From Lineus longissimus (Eukaryota; Nemertea; Pilidiophora; Heteronemertea; Lineidae), in NCBI RefSeq assembly GCF_910592395.1, contig NC_088325.1:13766109-13830108 (forward strand): DNA of 64,000 bases, read 5' to 3'. Positions 22,401 through 35,262 of the stretch are shown here, one piece after another. Within the stretch, counting starts at the first letter, position 1. Each line of letters starts with the position of its first letter. The translations under genes were made by a program, and so were the position numbers. The notes below the pieces were generated by a model. That model did not search any database and was not told the origin of the DNA. It saw nothing but the letters and a program-made list of their open reading frames with translations.

Positions 22401-25400
22401 GCCGTACAGAACGTATTTTCTCATTTTCAGAGCCTGTCGCTCGCAGACGTTTCATCAAAAACCGACGACCTTTTCAAAAGTTTGGATAGCCTCAACCGGA
22501 AGTATGTAGTCTTAGAAATGGATGGCTGCCAGATTGGAATGGCCCAGTTCGGAGACAACTCCACAAGACAAACGGTCGAAACTAAGATGATGTCCCTTTC
22601 GTTTGGGGCAGATTTTATGAACAATATTTTTGATGCGACGGAGGGTGCCGTCAAACTTAAGGTCAGTTTGAAGTCAACTTTTTCTTATGACTTTCTATTG
22701 GACAAAATGTTATAAATGAACGCTCCTAGAATACTTGCTTCTGTTTCTTTCTGCAGTTTGCATCATTCGATTCCACAAAACTGAAAAAAGGCAACGAGAC
22801 AGAAGAGCTAGAGGTGGAATGTCCCGTTGTCAAGCTACAAATAGAACAGGAAAGCGGCGCCAAGGTTGAAGATGTCAAGGACGTTGCATTTGACCTTGGC
22901 CTTCCTAACACTGGTGGACCCAAAGAGGATGACGTCATTGCAAACAAAATGACCTTGACTCCTGGGAAAAGCATCACACAGAATGTAACGATTGTGACCA
23001 GAGGATGCACGGTGCAGGCATTCTTTCAACTTCCTGATGATGTCATATCCGATTATAGGTTAAAGGTCAACATCAACGAAACTGCGGGAGCAGAATTTAC
23101 CATTTTCGCTAACAAAACCGTGGAACAAACAGGCAGAGGGGAGCTAAACGTTATAAATGTAAATGCCTACTTTCAAGATGGCGCAAGCAATTTGATCGTT
23201 ATGGTACCAGGAAAGCAAGCAGTATCAGCGCCATTTAATGCCATTATGTCACTGACACTATTCCCGGGGACGAATTCATCACATATAATCAAGAGGCGCC
23301 ACAAAAGGTCGATTGAAAATGATACAGATGTTGGAAGTTCTGTTGGTCTCGGCGCAGTGGCGTTCATCCCCAAAATGCTGGACCCTGTCACCAATGAGTG
23401 GATAGAGGTCCCCGACGGGGTAAGTGTGCTGTATGACCCCCTTGCTTATGTGATGCCCATGGTTGGTATGTTGCGGGCGATGGTTGGCCAGGTTCTTTCA
23501 TTGATCGGTCACGACTTGGCGTATCTCTAACATGTATTTGTTATCTTTTCTCGGCTCAATCTCGTGGCTCTCGGGCAAAACCGAAAGTACATGTACATGT
23601 ATTCGTTAGGAAGCTTTTCGTGCGATAGCAAGTCTTTCGTTTTACATTTCAGCTTGAGGTCTCGCGAGATTCATCCATCAAAAACGTGAAGTTCAAGAGC
23701 AACTTCTTCGGCTGCTTCAGCGCTAACATCTTCGTCCCTCCGAACACGATAGACTTCAGCGCAGTCTTTGACAACTTTGGCGCCAAACTCGCGGAAAACT
23801 TCACGGTTCTTCTCTCCATCTGCATCATGGTCGGCTGCTTTATCTTCTGCGGGATTATCATGCACAGGAAAGACAGAAAAGACGATATTCTGGTGAGGTT
23901 TTTTGTTCTATTTTCCAATGTTTAAGCTAAACATGGAAATAGTTCCAAAAAAGGTTTAAAATGATTGATTTTATGACGTGCCAGACAGTGTATCAGGCAT
24001 GCCTTTTTGTTTTTACAGTTCCAGTTTGAGCCCCTGGCTGACAACGACTCACAACACGTGTACACATACACCATGACAGCATTCACGGGCGTCAAAACCG
24101 GAGCCGGAACTACGTCACGGATACACTTCGAGCTGATTGGTGAATGGGGATCGACTGGACATCGTATCATGTCGGATGGATTTAGAGAGGTAGGGACAAG
24201 ACATGCTGGAAAAGTGACCGAGCGTTGACAGGTGAACGGCGATACCGACCCCGTTACTTTTTTCAAGCCAAGGCAACATACATAGCAATGAATTCTAAAT
24301 GCAATTGACAATTGATAGCCCGGTCAGAACCTTTTTGCGACGAAGAATTTGAAGTAAGTTGCTTTCCATCCCCCCATAGCAGGCCTTTGTGTTATTCCCA
24401 AAACACAGTCAATCAAAGTGATTGAGACTATTTCTGAAACGAGACAAAGGTCTATGGGAGAATGGCTGTTATCAGAGTCTGTTTTTTTCCAGAATTTTGC
24501 CACTGGGTCGGTCAGCAACTTCGTTCTAACGACACAGGCCCCACTGGGAAGATTAATTCGGATGCGCATATGGATTGAAGAGCGGGGTCGAAATCCCGAC
24601 CCGGGCTGGTTCCTGGAGAAAGTTAATGTCGAGGAGGTACACATGGAAAGAATGTAGGTTTTTATTCCTTGAACTTCGCAGAGAAAATGATAGTGGTTGA
24701 CCGATGCTTTGAATCTTCATGGAAATCAGGGGCTGCTGATCGCTTCTCCAGCCTTGCACACAAACTGCTGTTGTGACAGAACTTAAGCAAATGAGGGGTA
24801 ATGTTTCAGCGGTTTCCTCAGGATGAATTTCGTTGCTTGTGAACCGATTTTAGGGGGACTATTTAGCTTGTAGAACCAACCGGACGTTTTGTATCTACAC
24901 AATCTGAAGACTACTGGCCGGTAAGCAATTGATTGAAGCGAAATGTTGAAACTGTTCATGGGCAAATGTTGAATTCAGAGTCCTTTTGAAATGAGATGGT
25001 TGTACATCTTCAAAATACAGGGCAAGATCGTCGAGTCTTGGCCTTGGATTGGGCAAGTTCCATCGCAAAGAAACCTAGGACACGCGTCTCCATGTGATCT
25101 TCCTTTCAGCTTCACCTTCATGTGCAACCAATGGTTCGACAAGCGTCGAGACGACCACAAGACGTCCCGAACACTGCCTGAGATTAGTCACGATAAGAAA
25201 TACTTGGCGTTCATTCACAGGTAACACATTTAGCTTAGTTTCCTTCGAATAATTGTGTTCGAAGTTGTTGAAATATAGTCTTTTCGGGATGCATCAGCTA
25301 GTCTTTGTTACCAACAGAGCTGGTGATGCAATCTTGTTCAGACGTCCTCTGTTGGCAGTTCACCTACACCATCACTGCTTTGCTTATTCTAGTACATATT

Positions 25401-28400
25401 GTAGGTGGAGTAGTACAATTGGCCACAATACAATTATCATATGGTCTGTGTATATTATCTTGTACCCCTTTTTCCTCTGTAATATTATCCTCTTCCAGGT
25501 CAAAAGTAAATGGAGCAATGGACAACCACGTGGTACTCTCCCTGTTCCGTAAGACTGGCCAAAGCGACTACACGCGCACCCAGCGTCTCTCAGTCTTCTT
25601 CTGTATGTTGGCTATGGTCATGGTAGCCAATGCCATGTGGTTCAAAACTGACTCAGTAGAGGGCGCTAATGTCAATTTTGAGGTAAGCGACCTTTGAGCA
25701 ATTCATCCGTTCATAATGTATCCGCTCCGAATTCGTCAGATAATCAGCAGGAACTTGGGCTTGCCTGGTACGTTCAACCCGTATCCAAGTGTTTCCATAT
25801 TGTATACATGACCTTTTCAGATCCAGCTGGGCCCTATGACAGTGAAATGGCATGAGTTGTACACAGGGTTCCTCTCCGTGATCATGGTATACCCGCCGAT
25901 GATGGTCATCGCAGAAATATTTCGTAGGACGAAGAGATGGAAAATGAAGAGGAGAAGCCAACTGGAGGTAGAGTTACGAAACAATCTCTTTTGAGAATTG
26001 GAAGGTTTATCTAATGAAACATAGAAATAGTTTGGGTTTCTGACAGAATTCAATGAAACCTGTCGATGAACGCGGAAGTTGTCTCAACGTATAAAACTAT
26101 AGTCTGTGAAGGGACTTCACCGTATTCCAACTGCCTCTAATGACGTTATTTCCGTTCCAGGCACGTGACGCGCACCTGTTGCCAAGATGGTGTGCCTTCA
26201 TTGCCTGGTTCTTGGTCTTTGTGACGCTCTTCCTCTCCTTGTTCTTCACCTTCCTCTACAGTATGCAGTGGGGCCCGGAGAAAGCCAACGAGTGGTTGAA
26301 GACATTCTGCTTGTCGATATTTCAGATTGTATTCCTCATGGATCCAGTTGCGGTAAGTCTGGAACTGTTTGACGTTGTGAATGATGATTAATTGTAAGAT
26401 TAAGATACCGGAAGATAGACGGTGTGTGTCTGAGCAGAGTAAACATAATAAGAGTCTGTATGGAGAAGAAGGGGACAATCTTCCTTTCAGATGATTCAGC
26501 AGCGAAATACACGGCCTGTTGTCTCTAAACAAAGCCCGCTCGCTCGCTCGTTCTATTGTGGTATTGAAGAGTCATCAGGGCAAATCTTACGAACACCGAC
26601 CCCACGAAACCACTTTCATAGGGGTCGAGTAGGCCTGAAGGCGAGAGCAAAGAAAGGCAATGTCAATTTCTTGACATGTAAATGTTCTTGTCTTTTTAGT
26701 TGTTACTGACGTATCTGTTTATGCGGAAGATAGTCGACGGGTTGAAAAACTCAAACAAGGTGTCCCACGCTGACATCGTTGATGGTAAGAATGATTAAGT
26801 TCTTTCATTCACTGCACTGCCTGCGGTATGATTCATTTATCTCAAATCACATTACTGGGACGTTATCAATTTCCCTCGTCGTTAGTAACCTGCACAATGC
26901 TTAATGGTGTTTCTCCATTTTCAGGTATCTTGGACAAAAACAGCGCCCAGGCGAAACGGATGAAGCGCGAAAGAGAAAACCAGAAACGACTCTCAAGCAC
27001 CATCCGGGAACTTACACTGTTTGTCATGTACCTCTTCCTCCTACTGGTCATCTGCTCCGAGTCACGTGACTCGTTGACATATTGGCAAAACAAGGCTTTG
27101 AAGGAGCTTTTTGGCCTTTCTCCTCCACCTGAGGTAAGCTGCAGGGTGTTGTACCGCCATTTGGACACTACCAAGCTGTTGACGATGCGGCACACGGGTC
27201 TAGTTGTCCACATGTCACACCGAAGTGGATCAGGTCACTGGTCTTTTTTTCTTTCAGTCAAGTCCTTCACTTCGTCAATCCAAATTGTCTTGACTAATTC
27301 GTTGGGCGTGTCAGGCAAGATTGTATTCGTTAGTGTTCCCTTGGCTCTCATAACGTGGCCGAACCACCTCAGCTTTTCTTCTCGGCAATGACGCCCGATG
27401 TACTGGATGACCAGCCCGATGTACATGTACTTGATGACCAGCTCTCTTACTCAGAGGCTGGTGTACATATGGATGGAGTCATAAAGTGCAGGTGATATGT
27501 TCCTTTCTTCTACAGCTGTGTAAAATGAAGACCTTTGACGAATACTGGGACTGGGTCCACAAGAAGATTCTGCCGAATATCTACCCGACTGTTGGATACA
27601 ATAACGAAGAACTGAATGGCACCGCCCTGGACTTTGTAACAGGACACCAACATTTGCGTTTAGGACCTTCCAGAATAAGACAGAAGAGGGTCAAAGAGGG
27701 TAAGTTGGATGATATATAATCGTTTTTTGGTGACCTTAGTTGGTACAAAATACATGTGTACAAAATAACTTCTTCAACACCTTTTCAGGTTCCTGCAGAG
27801 CTCCCATGAGAGAATTGAGGAGACTTACTCGTTGTAACCCAGGCTACAGCAAAGATTCCGAAGACAAGGCTTCGTATCTCCCTAATTGGGTAAACGTTTC
27901 TGCAGATCTTCACAAGAAAACTGAGAAGTCCGACCCATTCGTCCGTGCATTTCATTACCGCAGCCCCGAAGAATTGCGAGCACTTCCGGTAGCAGGTGAA
28001 ATCTACGAATACGATGGAGGAGGTTACGCTATCACATTGGGGACGGACTACGCAGACGCAGCCGCCATCTTTAATCGTCTGTTTCAGACAAACTGGTTGG
28101 ATGAACTCACTCGATTCGTCATAATCGAGTTTACGCTTTTTAACGGTTTTACGAATTTATTCAGTTCAGTTAAGATCATTGCTGAAGTACCAGAGACTGG
28201 TGGGATATTCATCATCCAGCAAGGCGTAGAGACCTATCGTCTGTATAACTATGTTGGCGGTATTGGCCTCGTTCTGATGATGATCCAGAGCATTTGGCTC
28301 GTTGTTGTTATGGCAACCTGTGCACAGACTGTCATCGGGATTTGCAAGCATCGGGGGAAGTTTTTCAAGAACTTTTGGAATGTGGTTGAGTTGACTAATC

Positions 28401-31400
28401 TGTTCTGTGCCATCATGATCCTAGTAACATTTTCGATACGGATCTCGATGACAATACATGCAGTTGAAGAACTAAAGAACAACCAAGGTTAGTGTCATAA
28501 TATCTCGAACCAAATCATGATTGGTCTATTGGCACAGCAACGAAGTTTCAGAAATTTCATTTCAATTTCAGGAAAGTTCGTTATTTTCGACTACGTGATT
28601 AGCTGGGTGAAAGCCACAGTCCTCTTCCTCTCTCTGGAAGCCTTCATCAGCATCATGAGGCTGTTCAAATTCCTAGGGTTCAACCGCCACATCGCCATGT
28701 TGTCTGCTACACTGAAGATATCGGCATTTGACGTGGCCTCATTTAACATGCTGTTTGCGATCGTCTTGATGGCCTATCTTACTGCAGGTTCGTTGGAAAT
28801 TACAGTAAACCGCCTCCGGCTAAGGTCAACTTCTACATTGCGTCTAGACCTAGTTTGAAACTCCTCCTTCTCCCTACATGTTTCCTTCTCATTGCTCGTT
28901 CGTTAAATGGACCCAGCGTAACGTGTTTGGCTGTTCCCCATGTTCCAGTGCTTCCATACAATGAACAGCTAAAGAGACCATGATTTTCAACACAGAAAAA
29001 AGTATCAATCTGTCTTTCCCTGTTCCCAACAATGAGGGCAAACACACAGACACGAAATGTCTTGTTATCTGATCATCCATGTACAGATGTAAACATTTTC
29101 ATTATCATCATTATCATACCCCGCACCCAAACTTTTCAAACTCCAGCACATACTGATTCCGGGCGTTCGAGTACATGATTATTATGAAGTAGATGTGTTG
29201 TTTCAATCATCGCAAATCTGCCTAAAACGGCAAGTTTTCTCAGGTACGGGTACGGCAGTGGCGTGCGTCTTTTTCATTGAAACCACCTCGCACGGCCGGC
29301 ACCGACATATATCGTCGTTGATGATGGAGAGAGCGGTAGCCGGTACATATTGAGCACGGTTCACTAGCAGTTCAATGTGCTCATGACGTGACGAGAGCAA
29401 ATCTCACGGGTGGGGCGGAAATTCGCCATATTGCTAACATCATCAGCGCCAACAACTATTTCTTTTGACCCTGCCGGAGTCTTTCAAAACAACAAATGAT
29501 TGTGTCTGACCCTGCTGGCCTCGATTTTGAAAAACTTTTAAAAAAAGGTCATTCAAACGTTAAATCAACTGCAAAGATAATCTTTTATATCACTGAGGTA
29601 TATACATACGATATGTTGAGAAAAATCTGTACAACTATCGAAATATACGATTACTTGGAACTATTTCGGCTAATCACTTTGCCACCTGCGCGACCTTGTC
29701 ACTATTGTGGCGCGCTCGTTTGCATACCGCATATAAGAGGCGAATAAAATCTCCATTTCATCATGAAAGCCTTGACGGTTCAGCGCTGAAGGTGTTTGAC
29801 TGTGGATCGGCTGGTCACGGGTTCGACCCCCGGTGAATCTGCCGAATATTTTTTTCGAAATAGTTTGCTTCCTCTTCACAGGTCACATGTTCTTCGGTCA
29901 CATGTACGGCATGTTCCGAGACTGCTGGCGGTCATTGGAGGTCCTCTTCGGGATGTCTCTCGGCCCTCTCACATTCAACGATATCTTCGAAGACGACCAC
30001 AACGTGCTGTACCTTTCGAGGACTTTCTACACCACGTTTAACGTCATCGTCAAAATAGGTCTGCTGAGTCTATTTATTTCGCTTTTAAATGACACTTACT
30101 CCATGGTGTTGGCAAATGAGGATCTCTATAAGTATGATAAAGAGCTTGTTGAGCATATGAGAGAGAGGATCAAGTTACTGTGGGGGATCTTTGAGGGGCG
30201 GTTGACTTCGGCGATCCCAGAGAGAAAGAAGGAAGAGAAGGAGCCTCAGGGTACGTAATAACTGTAAGGGTTTTGGAAACAGCGGGACAAGTTCATAGGT
30301 TTACAAGGAGACAGCCTATGAATACACAGCCTCACGCAAATTAAATTAAGCATGATGTCCACAGGCTGTTTGACATGCGAACAAATCGTTCATTTTGGAC
30401 CAAATGTACGTCCTCTCCCGATTGTTCTCATCAGATAGTCATTCAAATTTCCTCTACTATTTAGATCGCCCTGTTGAAATCATGGGAAGGAAGAGGTCGA
30501 TAATGATCACGGACAACAACCTGAAGTCGATGCTAAAGAATGTCGACGAGACGGGTGAGTTTTGATGCGGAGCAGATTGTAGTAAGAGAAACGATCCTTC
30601 TTTTCAGGAGTAAACCTGACCCTAACAAGAACGTCGCTTCCGCTCCTTGGAAGCTGGAAGGCCCTTGGGATCCGCTAACTTCGACCAATCTTATGACAGT
30701 CATTTTGTAAATCTAGTTTTGAATTGCTCAGATTGTATAATTGCATTTTGTGGGATGTATGCAAATAGCTTTAAACACCAAGCCACAGTCAAGCAATATC
30801 TGTAGTTGTGACCGGGTCGTTGACGATTGGAACATTATTTTGCTACAAGGCTGAAGAAGATGGTATATAGGTTTCAATTTTGCATCATCCATCTAGTTGT
30901 CCGTACCTTTTCTGCAGTAAGCAAAGAATCCGAATGAATACACCACGAAGTAATTTCTTCTTTGCAGTTCTTGCTATCACCACAAGAGTGGACCTCATCG
31001 AGTACCTGGTCACCCAGATGGAAAACAACATGTCCGTCGGCGAAAGATTCCAATACTTCCGAGATCTCGACCAGACGAGATTTTGCAAGCTCGATCCAGG
31101 CGACATCTATGAGCAGCAAGAAACAACTTTCAATATTTGCAATGACGTCACTTCGTCACCTGATGAAAAGGATGTAAAAGCAGTGACGTTTGCTACCAGA
31201 TTGAAGGATTCTAACTCACAATCGGAACTCACCAAAGACGTGTCCCTGCAAGTAAAGTCTAAGGGCCTACAAGGTCAGGGTACGTTGACTCTTGAGGACG
31301 AGAAGTGGAAGTATAGAACTAGTGAATGGAATTACGACTTGAAGACCGAGGATGGACAGGTCCCAGACCCCTTAATCGTCGCGGAAGTTGGGACCTGCTT

Positions 31401-31887
31401 GTTTCATCCGAATGTTTCCGAATCTGTCGTCAACGGTAACGAGACTCTGATCCACATGCCTGATAGCGACTCTGTTGGCTTGTTGGATTCCGTACGGGAG
31501 AGTGACCGGGTCGTGGGACTTGTCCCCATCACGTATTCGATCCCACACTCTGGCGATCTAAGTCTGCCTGCTCCCATACAAAAGAAACTAGAAACCATCG
31601 GAATCATCTTGGATGGAGATGGTACAGATGTTGATGGGGAACACCACCTAGCGATGCCGAACGATGCTGAATTTGGACAACACCAGGTGGCGCATTCAAG
31701 CCAATCTGGTCTGCCCCCAATCAGTCCACCAATGGATGGCGCTGGTGATTGCCGCGAGATCACGAAATTGGACGATGAGATCGGGAGGTTGAACCTCTTC
31801 CAGGATCCACAGCATAACTATTGTGAAATGGTTTGGGATGGGTCAAATGATAAGATACCCCTTATTTTTATGCCGGATGAAAAGTGA
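16472..31887 (+). CDS. Polycystin-1-like receptor-channel with two PLAT domains and eight TSP1 repeats (5' exon not found)
   Basis: Polycystin-1-type proteins combine a large adhesive ectodomain with an 11-segment membrane region that pairs with PKD2-type channels. Exons: 16472-16781, 17584-17722, 18007-18109, 18285-18387, seven TSP1 exons (listed separately), 22017-22072, 22431-22661, 22757-23419, 23653-23892, 24019-24189, 24493-24636, 24979-25220, 25499-25682, 25821-25967, 26161-26352, 26700-26784, 26925-27133, 27516-27699, 27789-28487, 28572-28787, 29882-30250, 30465-30554, 30968-31887. They sum to 2,357 codons plus stop without a frame break. Order: unassigned (1-103), PLAT-like (about 104-218), TSP1 x8 (218-677), GAIN/GPS-like (677-1050), membrane segment 1, intracellular PLAT (1076-1260), segments 2-6, extracellular TOP-type domain (from about 1593), channel segments 7-11, then a long tail. 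In the last channel helix FISLLNDTYS matches polycystins. The pore loop has LFGMSLG, without the PKD2 aspartate. No initiator or signal peptide exon was identified. The orthology group within PKD1/PKD1L is unresolved. Confidence 0.9.
17584..18387 (+). other. First PLAT/LH2-like domain (predicted extracellular)
   Basis: Three exons encode YYNLVFKTGDSGTDEDVY, a run ending in KPGSIDKFSV, a DYG motif followed by a beta strand, then EWNLSSVSIID. This is the PLAT consensus (xTGdxxgTdA.V, F.rG..D.F, dlG, W.l..v.v.d). It lies N-terminal to the TSP1 repeats and therefore most likely outside the cell, unlike the usual PLAT site after membrane segment 1, which is also present here. Confidence 0.75.
18512..18595. 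repeat. Dispersed intronic repeat, copy A
   Basis: The sequence with GTGTAATG, then TCCATACAATTGACAGCT and AGAC resembles copies at 28915-29040 and 48530-48660. All three are in introns or gene spacers. It is diverged and I cannot assign a class. Confidence 0.5.
18652..21667 (+). other. Eight thrombospondin type-1 repeats on seven exons
   Basis: Exons 18652-18822, 19079-19252, 19536-19709, 20230-20400, 20715-20885, 21036-21206 (171-174 nt each) and 21323-21667 (345 nt, two repeats) all begin and end in phase 1. Each repeat has a W..W..W stretch (C-mannosylation-type), six cysteines and CDSP/CDNP-like turns. The POFUT2-type CxxS/TCG site is intact in repeats 1 (CSQSCG), 2, 6 and 7 (CTTSCG), and lost in 3, 4, 5 and 8. 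Confidence 0.92.
27235..27426 (-). pseudogene. Fragment of a non-LTR retrotransposon (reverse transcriptase C terminus)
   Basis: The minus strand of this polycystin intron encodes LRWFGHVMRAKGTLTNTIL and, further on, IWIDEVKDLT. These are typical of the C-terminal end of RTE/CR1-like LINE polyproteins (LRWFGHVxR ... WxDxxKxL). Only about 60 residues are open and no upstream polymerase motifs are visible, so it is a dead, truncated insertion. Confidence 0.7.
28915..29040. repeat. Dispersed intronic repeat, copy B
   Basis: This matches 48530-48660 in order (GTAACGTGTTTGG, CAGTGCTTCCATACAATGAA, AGAGACC, CAACAATGAG) with an estimated two thirds identity by eye, and the shorter copy A. It lies in the large intron between channel exons. 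Confidence 0.6.
29770..29835 (+). repeat. tRNA-like SINE fragment
   Basis: CACGGGTTCGACCCCCGGTG near 29815-29834 is a good tRNA B box with its T-stem. The upstream part is too short and unpaired for a real tRNA gene, so a tRNA-derived SINE fragment at the end of a polycystin intron is more likely. Confidence 0.5.
30968..31887 (+). other. Cytoplasmic tail exon of the polycystin-like protein
   Basis: The last exon encodes about 306 residues after the channel. A short amphipathic start (VDLIEYLVTQMENN) may form a helix or coiled coil, in the position of the PKD1 C-terminal coiled coil. The rest is acidic, low in hydrophobic blocks and unlike any domain I recognise. It ends at TGA 31885-31887. 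An AATAAA at 32144-32149 follows. Confidence 0.8.
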
Positions 31888-32368
31888 GATTGTCAGATCC
31901 TGCAGTATTATCTTGTCACTCCCATCAGTAGAGTCTGGTCTTGGCTCTAAGCGCAGACGGCGGATGGAGTAACAATACTTTTAACATTGAAAAACGTACA
32001 CCTACTTGAGTGTTAAACACAGACAATTATGAACACGTGTTGTTGTCTTTTATCGTTTGTTAGATTTATTAAAACATTGAATTCTAAAAATTTTGATATT
32101 TTGACGAATACATGTAAATTTAAATGAACTGAGCTATTTGAATAATAAATCGGGTTACACATTGCCGTCATCCAGCTGGGGTTGGCGCATACTGTGCAGA
32201 AGTGTGGTCAAAGTAAGGTAAGTTTTAAAGACAGTAACACATCTAAAACATTGCTAATGGGTATAACTGTTTTACAATATTCATATCTTCAATTGATTCT
32301 AAATGGGCTTAGCAGTACCATTTTCAATGACCATCCGCGGGTGGTCATCACATTCATTCACTTCCTCA
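31888..32368. other. Convergent 3' UTRs
   Basis: Plus-strand AATAAA at 32144-32149 and minus-strand AATAAA at 32070-32065 overlap the two convergent genes, so their transcripts probably share complementary ends. No coding sequence is seen. Confidence 0.55.
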
Positions 32369-35262
32369 TCATCCCCCCATGACGTCATCACAATCGGCAT
32401 CTTGAACCATTTCCTCAATCTGGTGGAGGTCGTCCTGTATATCTTCGTCAATGGGTTCCAAGGGGCGCAATAAATGCCGACAGCATTCGTCCGGATCGAG
32501 ATTTCGATTGGCACCGGTATGTCTGACGTCACCATTAACCAATCCTTTCGGACTTCCCAGCAAACTCTCAAAATCGTCTGCTTCCTGTTCTGCATCGATG
32601 ACGTAAACACCTCTGGTGGCGTCACCTTGTTTCCGTCTATCTTGTTTTTCCGATCTCATGAAAAGTGCTGCTGCTCCGCAGACCATAATGGTGACGGCGA
32701 CGCACGTGGTTGCAACAGAAACAATGATGGTTGTCTTGCGCGTGTAGCTCATCATCTTGTTGAGATGGTCGTCTGCTACTGACGATCGGAGTGAGGCATG
32801 TCGGGGTAAGGCTTGGGCACCTGGGCCTAAAAGGTACAGTTCTCAATCAGACAAATCAAGAATGAAAAACGTTCGCGATTTACAATGAAGCAGTCATCAG
32901 CTTACATCTCTGCATGAACTTCATGGCTGGTCATCACCACAGATGCATAAATCCGAGTCATCGCCATCAGCAACTGCAACTCTTTGTATTGATTGGTAGG
33001 CACCACTCCAGAACATGGTGTTCGTAGCTGTGACTTACAGACCTAGTGTTGGCCAAGTAAGACACATAGACTTGAGGAAAGGAGATTATTTTTAGCAAAT
33101 CGTAGGCCTACTTCTGCCTTTTCTCTTTTCCTTACTTGCTCCCTTTTCTTATTCATGAACTGCAGTTAAACTCACCTTTCGTCATGATAGTAACATTCTT
33201 CCAACTTGAAAATCCAGCCTCGTTCACTGATCTGATTCCAACAAGATACGTGGTATCAGGGATAAGGTTGGTAACGTTGACGTACACCTCGTCCTCTGTT
33301 TTTGAAATTGTGATGTATTCGGCTAAAACATAGAATAGAAGATGAAAATGCAGCTCAGGTCATAGGTGAGCAGTTAAATATCTGAAGGGACTATTTTTCA
33401 GCAGAGATTTTCAATGAATTTATTGAAAGACTCTGCCTACAGGACCTACCTTCATGGTGGTCTGCCCATCTGAATTGCGTCCTGGCAAGGACTGTGACGG
33501 TGACGTCCATCCCAAGCGCCAGCTCTCCGTTGTAGTTCAGCGAAGGAAAGATGAGGAGGTGGATAGAATGCGACGCCACAGACTCGGTTATGATGTCAAT
33601 GGGTGGGTTGGGAAACTCTGAAGAGGAAATACTTCAACTAAAATTCACTCGTAGCCTCAGGCCCGTAGCCTTTTTGGTTGGGCTATTATGTCAGTCTTGA
33701 AATCTTAATGAAAAACTCGTTTTTTGTTGTGATCCTTGGGGAGCATTTCCCCCTCCCCAGCAACGCCCCTGAGTCCGAGTATTGGAGTGGGAGCCGTGAA
33801 AGTTATTGAATGGCGAGGTATGGGTACAGAGGCGAACAGTCTACGAGGCCTAATGGTGACTGGGCGAACATCATGCTGAGGTCATCTTACCGGCCTTTGA
33901 GAGATGGCGTATCCCATACGCACTGCCATGGCGATTTTTCGCCTCACAAGTGTATAGGCCAATAGTTCGCTTTTTAGTGGAAAAGCCAACCTGAAAACGA
34001 ATCAACATATGCATGTCATGAGTTGTGTCACTTATGAAAACGGCTGAGCCCCCTCCCCCACCCCGTACGAGTCCTCGAACTGTTCCTACAAGTACGACCA
34101 TATGGTGACAAAGACATTTGGGGTACACATCTAAGAAAAAACACCTCTCGCAACTACCTCTTTTTAAGGGTCTAGTTATATCCCCCCACCTTTAGAGAAC
34201 TCTTCATCATGCGCTGAGATAGGATGACGTCACGCCCCATCTTGTGTGTGATTGGCTCGTCTCCGACATACCACGTGACCACTGGAAGGGGCAGACCCGC
34301 GAACGTGCAGCTGAGACGCTTGGTCTCGTTTTTGGCGATGAAGGTGTTGGAAGCCATGACATCGGCGACAAAGGGGGCAACTGAAAGAACAGTTTCCATG
34401 GTTACAGAATTCACATGTCGATTAAGACGTCAGGTTCCGCGGTAAGGTGACTGATATTTGGACGGACCCAGACAGGTTGACCGCCATTACACATTTTGGT
34501 GTTGTACATATGGGCATCTCCCAAAACACGCGTTGTAAAACTCGAACAAGGTCCTAAAAACACTGTTGTCAGAAGCTTTTTCGAATCAAATTGACTTATT
34601 TTATGAAGCTCCTGTGACGCAACCTCTGGCCGTTTATACGGATGCTATGATAGAATCAAGCCGGAGAGACACCAGCTGAAAATAGCTTTGCATATACTTA
34701 CACTCTACAGTTATAAACCCATCTCTGCTGGCGTTGCCGTGAAGACCACGTGCCGTGCAAGTATACCCCCCGGCGTCTTCTCGAGTCGCCCGGATGATGA
34801 TGATGGCTAGGCCCGTAATATCATCCTCAACTTTATTCGTTGGTTGAATCCGGACCTATCAAAAAGAACATGGTCAGTTTGAGAGGGGGGAGGTAGAACA
34901 CCATTTTTTGTCCAAAATCTGTCCCATGAAAATGAAGACGGATACAACTGAAAGCAGTAACTGGACTTCTCCTCCAGAATAACTTAGCAAGATCAACAGT
35001 GCCTGTGCAGACTGCTGTAAAATCTATCAGGAGACGTCGTGGATTTCCCATATTAGTTTATGACTCCCTGGTTGTCTGGACCTTTTTCAGTAATAAAGGA
35101 TGAAATTGTCACACAAACTCACCCTTTCGTCTGAAAGAAGCGTTTCTCCATCGAATTCCCATACCAGACTACAGTTGGCGCCACCTTTGAACAGACACGT
35201 GAGAGACACGGCCTCTCCTTCAACCACAGTCTTGTTTTCGACGAGGATTATTGAAGGGGGAT
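32369..35262 (-). CDS. Ig-Ig-FN3 single-pass membrane protein (5' exons not found)
   Basis: Seven minus-strand exons (35262-35123, 34855-34702, 34380-34190, 33990-33891, 33617-33450, 33322-33176, 32826-32369) join in one frame for 451 residues. The first two make an Ig domain (VSLTCLF, VWEFDGE, DAGGYTCTA). The next two make a second Ig (KRLSCTFAG, VVTWYVGDEP, GLYTCEAKNRHG), with the intron inside the domain. Two more encode an FN3-like domain (PNPPIDI, NLIPDTTYLVGIRS, NEAG, WKNVTI). The last exon holds a membrane segment (TTIIVSVATTCVAVTIMV) and an acidic tail of about 100 residues without ITIM or PDZ motifs that I recognise. The first exon begins in phase 1, so a signal-peptide exon, and perhaps more Ig domains, lie upstream, possibly beyond 35300. 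This is a cell adhesion or receptor protein; the exact family is not assignable. Confidence 0.85.
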
